Source: Narthecium ossifragum
Taxonomy: Eukaryota > Streptophyta > Magnoliopsida > Dioscoreales > Nartheciaceae
Length of the DNA: 64,000 nt
NCBI GenBank assembly: GCA_963920575.1
Contig: OY986969.1
Coordinates: 10,847,096 to 10,911,095 of the forward strand
Direction of reading: 5' to 3'
Positions 58,989 through 64,000 of the stretch are shown here, piece by piece (position 1 is the stretch's first letter; the number at the start of each line of letters is the position of its first letter). The notes beneath the pieces are model-generated. The model worked only from the letters and a program-made list of their open reading frames with translations, was not told where the DNA came from and did not search any database. The position numbers were made by a program, and so were the translations under genes.

Positions 58989-59054
58989 TTGATGAAGATA
59001 TGCCTCGTTTGGCCACGTCAGCGTGTGGCCTATCATTTTTTTAATTCTACCAAT

Positions 59055-59287
59055 GAAGACGTAACTCCAAGTTACGTGTTCATATTGAAGACGTAACTTT
59101 GAGTTACGTCTTTGACTTTATGCCGAGCCACGTGACCAAGTGCAGAGAAGAGAAGGGGAGTCCTATTAAGACGTCATTCTAAGTTACGTCTTCATTGAAG
59201 ACGTAAGTTCAAGTTACGTCTTCACTGGAGAACGAAGTTTTTGATTCTCTACTAAGACATAACTTTAAGTTACGTCTCAGTAGAGAA
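59055..59287. repeat. Cluster of five ACGT palindromes
   Basis: Palindromes at 59055-59081, 59087-59114, 59168-59192, 59197-59223 and 59246-59287 share the plan AAGACGTAACTT..AGTTACGTCTT with variable 3-4-nt centres. The last extends to a 42-nt near-perfect palindrome with TTCTCTACT and AGTAGAGAA arms. The units also form inverted repeats with one another. They lie just outside the right end of the FAR1 MULE. Each contains GACGT/ACGTC, the core of bZIP-type sites. Confidence 0.8.
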
Positions 59288-59504
59288 CCAACAGGAGAGC
59301 AACACTTTTGTTTTTTTTGCCACTCTGTGTACAAATATTCAACCACGCATTGTTTGAAAATTAAAGACCATAAACCAAACATTCACCCCAATTTTCATAC
59401 TTATCCAATACATTACACCCACTCCATTCACATTTAAACACAATTTTTATAGAAATCAAAAACGTTTACATCAAACAACATTAGCATCTCTAAATGGAAG
59501 ACTA
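59288..59504. other. 3' flank of PMD2
   Basis: AT-rich, with no feature; probably the 3' untranslated region of the minus-strand PMD2 gene. Confidence 0.35.
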
Positions 59505-62232
59505 TCACAACCTCCAAATTTTTTGATTCTTCTTCATTGCCATCTTCTTCCTCCTCGACTGTCCAGCCCCCTCTCCCTCCATCGTAGCACCGACACCGAT
59601 GTCATGCTCAACATGTCCCTCTACATCCTCCGGATCCTTGTTTGACCAGGTAATTGTGCTAGACGCTGCGGTGTGTATGGATACCATATAATCTAGAAGT
59701 TTAAAATACGAACTCGGTTAGATCACATCAACATTAAAGGAGGTAACAAAATCTTAGATCGTGAGCAATAATACATGGGATGACAACTGCCTATCAAACT
59801 GCTCTCAGTAGTAGGCTAAATAACGGCCATGTGGGCTCCCTCTACCGCTATGTGGTGCTATCCACCTACATTGGACATAAATAGTTAGATGCTAATGCTA
59901 ACCAAATTTTAAAAAATATTTGAAAAAATTGAAGAGTTTGTACTAGATTACTAAGGGGCCTTCAAGGCTACGCAAATCACGCTCCTCATTTTGCTCTTGG
60001 GTAGCTAGCGATCATCGTGGTATTAGTTCAGGCCGTCCTATATGGAGGTGCTCCCATGACCATACCTGTGAAAACAACTCCATATTAGGTTTAATATAAA
60101 ATATTTAAAGCAACTATATATAGTATATAAATGATAAATCACCTGTAACAAGTAAAGGCATCCAGGGATCTTATACTTTCCTCTTTGTGAAGCTTACAGA
60201 GCTCCTGAAAGAGATGTGCTAGGCACGCCCCCCCCCTAAGCATAGTTTCTACATATGTCAAAGTCATGCAACAAAGGTAGGTAGTTCATATGTACCTACA
60301 TTTGAAAGACAATGTTAGTCGATCTAATAGATCGATAAATAAAATATAAATGGGCAATTGTACTTACCCTGGAGCCACTCGCGTCAGGTAGTACTAAACA
60401 ACCCCACACATATAGGATGTAGGCGCGCGTAGCCTAATATACAAGTAGATCTATGGCATCTCATCCAATATGTCCGGAAGTAGCATGTAGCCACTGAAGG
60501 TCCAAGAGGGGGGTGAATTGGACTCTTTTCGAAAATCTAGATCAATGGAAAAAACCAGGTAGGAGAGAACTAATACCTTAAAAGCTTGTAGATGGAATGA
60601 AACTAAAACACAATAGCATGCAAGAACAATATTAAAAAGGTTAGAGAGATGGCACCAATTTTATAGTGGTTCGACCCAACTCTTGGTCTACGTCCACTTC
60701 TCCCAAGGCTCCCCTTGAGGTTCCACTACTTGCAAATCCCTTACAAGCTTTTCCTCCAAGCTTCCTGGTGCTTGGTGACCATACACTCACAGCCACTTGC
60801 TGTTGACTATCTCTCAAGATACCTTTTCACACTTGAAGAAGGCTTACAAAGGTTGTAGCACAAAAGAGAATAAGTAGAAAGCTTCTATAACACTTGCTCA
60901 GATGATCTCAATAATAATGATAAAAGTTCTAGCAAGTTTACATGAAGGAACTACTTATACTTGGGCTTCAACCAGCTCATCTAGGAGCTCTAACGGCTCT
61001 CTGCAACTCTCCAACGGCTAGTTTTTTACTCTGCGCGTTGCTGGCGGTCGATCCATGCATCGTCCGTCACGTATAAAAAACTCAGCCTTTTTGCTCGACG
61101 ATCGATCCACGCATCGTCCGTCACTCTCACGGTCGACCGTCACATTGTCCGTCGTCCTCTATTAAGAGAATCGCTTCCCAGGATCGATGCTCGGATCGAC
61201 CGTCGCTCCTTGACTTTTTTTCATAAATGCGCCACGGTCGACCGCCGCATCGACCGTCGCATCGTCCGTCAGGCTCTGTCAAGAAAAACGCTTCCCACGG
61301 TCGATGCACCGATCGACCGTCACTTCTTCACTTTCTTCATTAATGCGCCACGGTCGACCGCCGCATCGACCGTCGCATCAGCCGTCAGGCTCTGTGAAGA
61401 AAAACGCTTCCCATGGTCGATGCACCGATTGACCGTGAGCAAATACGCATATTTCCAAGTATGATGCATTCAACACGGTCGATCCATGGATCGACCGTCA
61501 CATTCCCATGGTCGATCCTTGCATCGACCGTCAGTACAAAAATGACTTGAATATTGAATTTAAGATTTCCAATTAAAGGGGTAATAAATATTAAACATAT
61601 ATTTTATCATTTAATGTATATTGGCATCATCAAAACAAGGTTAGGATCAACAGCCACGACAACTCAAGCATAGTCGGTCGGCCCTCTGCGGGTACATCAC
61701 TGAGCAACTCCAAGCATATGTCATGCCAAATGCCTGACTTGCTCCCTGAAACTACTGGGCCATCAACAGGTAAACCCATAAGTATCCCAACATCCTACAA
61801 TGTGATCGTCATCTCCCCGTGGCGTAAGTGGAAAGTAGTAGTCTCTGGTCGCCATCGCTCCACTAGCGCTGTGATCAAACACCGATCAAGCGGAATCGGC
61901 AGCAGTCTACTGACAACATAAAACCCCAAAAGCCGAAGCAAGTCTATCTGACGCGCGTCCACAATCGGCCAAGATTGTAAACGCAGTGAGTACTTTGTAC
62001 ACTTAAAACCGAGGTCATCGTCATCATGTATGTAAATCATAACTGTTAGCTATAAAAATACAAATATTAAAATATTAAACTTAATAACAATAATTTTTCT
62101 ATATTTAACATTTACCTAGCCATCCCAAACCACCGCGGAGCGGTGCTTGCCATCGTCCCAAAGTACGACTGGAGAAATCGGACCAGGCTCACTCTCATAC
62201 GGCTTCGGGTCAAAGGCCCTCATGTGAGCCAT
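59505..62232 (-). pseudogene. PMD2: MAIN-like plant mobile domain gene, split by a solo LTR
   Basis: The first exon starts MAHMRAFDPKPYESEPGPIS (62232) and runs into TAG beside the donor (about 62109), an apparent stop. The next exon holds [40 protein letters not shown] and GEMTITLQDVGILMGLPVDG, the signature of MAIN-like / 'PP7 long form' PMD proteins. It is cut near 61657 by the copia LTR. After it come AYILYVWGCLVLPDASGS (about 60430-60375), HLFQELCKLHKEES (about 60210-60170), WSWEHLHIGRPELIPR (about 60060-60015) and SGRGSPHGRYLAYYREQFDR (about 59858-59800), ending in a basic tail with QSRRKKMAMKKNQK (stop 59505). MAIN-like proteins act in transposon silencing and meristem maintenance in Arabidopsis; this copy is likely dead. 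Confidence 0.75.
60495..61652 (-). mobile_element. Copia (SIRE-like) solo LTR in PMD2, 1158 bp
   Basis: It is bounded by TG (60495) and CA (61651-61652) with a perfect target duplication GCCAC (60490-60494 and 61653-61657). Same family as 27319-28412 and related to the LTR at 62261-63283. The palindrome array is at 61040-61530. The TATA-like AAGTATAAGTAG on the minus strand is near 60960-60950. Confidence 0.92.
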
Positions 62233-62260
62233 CTCTAGCCTATTGCATGCAAAAGAAAAG

Positions 62261-63283
62261 TGTTAGTATTCTTAGCCCAGATATTGTTTTGATGATGTCC
62301 ATATATAATTGATGATAAAACAATGATTTAATATTATTATTCTTTAATTTGGAAAGCATTAAAATCATATTTAATGAGTTTTTGTACTGACGGTCGATGC
62401 GACGGACGACGCATGGATCGACAGTAGGGTATGGCGGTTGATGCGAGGATCGACCGCGAAAGATGATCTGGGAAAATAGGCTGACGTTCGATGTGACGGT
62501 CGATGGACCGATCGACCGTGGCCTATGTGACTTGGCTCAAAGGGAGCAACGGTCGATCGGTGTATCGACCGTGGGAAGCTGTTTTCTAGACAGAGCATGA
62601 CGGACGATGTCACGGTCGATGGGACGGTCGACCGTGAGGCGTGACGGTCGATATGAGGATCGACCGTGGCTCAAGGAAAGCCTGGCGGACGATGTCACGG
62701 ACGATGCGACGGACGACCGTGAGCCTAGAAAATAGCCGTTGCAAGAGAAAGAAATAGCCGTTGGGAGGCTATTTGGAAGGGTTGGAGGCTCTGCTATAAA
62801 AGAGAAAGTCCAACAAACTTGCCAAGGACTCAGAGGGAGCTAAGGGATTATTGTAATCATATTCTAGCAAGTTTCTATCTCTTATTAGTGAGATAAACCT
62901 TTGTAAAACTACTTCAAGTGTGAAGTATACATTGAGAGAAATATCCAAGAGAGAGCTTGGAGAGATTGTAAGGTTGCCAAGCACCCGTAAGCTTGGTGGA
63001 TAGGTTGCCAAGCACCCGGAAACTTGGTGGACAACTTGTAAGAGGTCTTGCAAGTAGTGTAACCTCAAGGAGTGCCTTGAGAGAGTGGACGTAGGCAAGG
63101 TTTGCCGAACCACTATAAAATTTGGTGCAATCTCTCTATCTCTCATTTCTTATCCTTGCTTTAACATAGATTTACTTCTCTTATCATTGCAAGCATATTA
63201 TTTGATAGACTCCTCCTACTAAGATTTCCTTAATTGATTTTATTGTTTAAAGCCTAAAATAAGTCCCCCCTCTTAGAGCTTCA
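62261..63283 (+). repeat. 5' LTR of the copia element
   Basis: It aligns with the minus strand of the solo LTRs (TTGTTTTGATGATG near the start; TTTTTGTACTGACGGTCGAT at the start of the array). The palindrome array is 62393-62730 and the TATA box CTATAAAA is at 62794-62801, so the array is in U3 directly upstream of the promoter. Confidence 0.9.
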
Positions 63284-63285
63284 AT

Positions 63286-63297
63286 TGGTATCAGAGA
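63286..63297 (+). other. Primer-binding site, initiator tRNA-Met
   Basis: TGGTATCAGAG lies two bases after the LTR end. The usual next base C is A here (GAGA). Confidence 0.85.
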
Positions 63298-63347
63298 TAG
63301 GTCTCTAATTTTGTGGTGTAACAGCCCTTAGAGGATCCTAAATCAAT

Positions 63348-64000
63348 TTGGAAATCATAGAGGGACAATCTACCAATAGGCCACCCTACTTTAATGGTTT
63401 TAATTACACCTATTGGAAAACCAAAATGGAAATCTTCATTCAATCCATGGATTATGATGCATGGTTGATAATAGAAGATGGAGATTCTATCCCTTCCAAG
63501 ATCATTGACGGAAAAGAAGTTCAAAAATCTAAGAATGAATTTACTCCTGCTGATTTTAGGAAACTTCAAGTAAATGCCAAAGCAAAAAAATTTCTATTTT
63601 GTGCCCTTAGCCCTGATGAATTTAATAGAATTTCTGTATGTAAAACGGCTAAGGAAATATGGGAAAAACTTGAAGTTACCTATGAGGGAACAAGCCGTGT
63701 CAAGGAATCTAAGATTAGCATGCTTATTAATGATTATGAGTTATTTTCCATGAAGGATGATGAGAATATAAATGAAATGTTTATTCGCTTTACCAATATC
63801 ATAAATGTTCTTGATTCTCTTGGTAAAAGCTATACTAATGATGAGATGGTAAGAAAGATCCTTAGATGTCTACCTAAGACATGAGATCCCAAGGTGACAG
63901 CAATCGAAGAAGCTAAAGATTTAACCAAGCTGTACCTTGATGAACTAATGGGTTCTCTCATGACATATGAGATGAACATGGAGAGGAGCAATGATGGAGA
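63348..64000 (+). pseudogene. Copia gag (UBN2-type), partial
   Basis: It starts MEIIEGQSTNRPPYFNGFNY, with TYWKTKMEIFIQSMDYDAW, FLFCALSPDEFNRISVCKTA, EIWEKLEVTYEGTSRVKESK and MLINDYELFSMKDDENINEM, the SIRE/Opie-type gag core. A TGA at 63882-63884 replaces the expected Trp (LPKTxDPKV). The frame then continues intact (VTAIEEAKDLTKLYLDELMG, SLMTYEMNMERS) to the window edge. A single nonsense change in an otherwise open gag suggests a fairly young copy. Confidence 0.85.

Larger units (their letters stand above)
62261..64000 (+). mobile_element. Copia (SIRE-like) element, 5' part
   Basis: 5' LTR 62261-63283, starting TGTTAGTATTCTTAGCC and ending AGAGCTTCA, then the primer-binding site TGGTATCAGAG (63286-63296) and gag. 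It runs off the right edge, so pol and the 3' LTR are not visible. Its LTR start and palindrome array match the two solo LTRs upstream, so it is a relative of the family that produced them. Confidence 0.9.

Noticed and set aside
63286..63297. A tRNA gene (TGGTATCAGAG-like sequence; also 38187-38199 and 54419-54436)
   Set aside because: These are retrotransposon primer-binding sites complementary to tRNA 3' ends; no cloverleaf surrounds them.

Overview
This window is plant nuclear DNA, from an angiosperm and probably a monocot; the species cannot be named. The evidence is nested plant-type transposons (Athila-like Ty3/gypsy, Tekay-like gypsy, SIRE-like Ty1/copia, Cassandra, PIF/Harbinger, Helitron, and MuDR- and FAR1-type Mutator-like elements or MULEs), plant mobile domain (PMD) genes, GT-AG introns, and a very GC-rich fragment resembling a pentatricopeptide repeat (PPR) gene. 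I saw no tRNA gene, functional rRNA gene or ordinary housekeeping gene. Almost every coding region carries stops, frameshifts or insertions.

Layout. 1-1516: end of a PIF/Harbinger element with its Myb/SANT-like ORF. 1520-4720: LTR fragments and a gypsy protease/RT remnant. 5226-14491: a MULE/Ulp1-associated type of gene (gene A), split by an Athila-like gypsy element (5755-10868) and by a 2.4-kb solo LTR (11122-13542). 15377-25376: a mudrA-like transposase pseudogene, split by a solo LTR that was itself hit by a Helitron (16856-21783). 26497-31312: a PMD gene (PMD1) split by a copia solo LTR. 32680-35797 (minus): a Ulp1 cysteine protease fusion gene (gene B), paralogous to gene A. 36949-39010: a second copy of the mudrA tail with an expanded GA-rich array and a complete 805-bp Cassandra element. 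39208-39698 (minus): a small GRF zinc-finger gene. 42569-58988: a FAR1-type MULE with long terminal inverted repeats (TIRs) and a perfect 9-bp target-site duplication (TSD). It contains an Athila-like retrotransposon (45229-55986), which in turn contains a 1.45-kb Pack-MULE-like element with a PPR-like gene fragment (48202-49649). The FAR1 MULE also carries a type-A response-regulator exon. 59505-62232 (minus): a MAIN-like PMD gene (PMD2) split by another copia solo LTR. 62261-64000: start of a copia element of the same family.

How the parts relate. The low-copy layer is a set of transposase-type and transposase-derived genes: mudrA, a FAR1-like gene, two PMD genes, and genes A and B. A later wave of LTR retrotransposons, many reduced to solo LTRs, landed inside them. 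Target-site duplications fix most of these boundaries: TGGTT, GCCAC, TCCCC, ATGAT, CTATC/CTACC, GCGCG and TTGATGAAG. In four of the split genes, reading across the duplicated site restores the frame or the paralogous reading. The most unusual features are the three-level nest, the captured gene fragments, GATCGATC- or GGTCGACC-type palindromes in unrelated LTR families, and a cluster of five ACGT-rich palindromes at 59055-59287.
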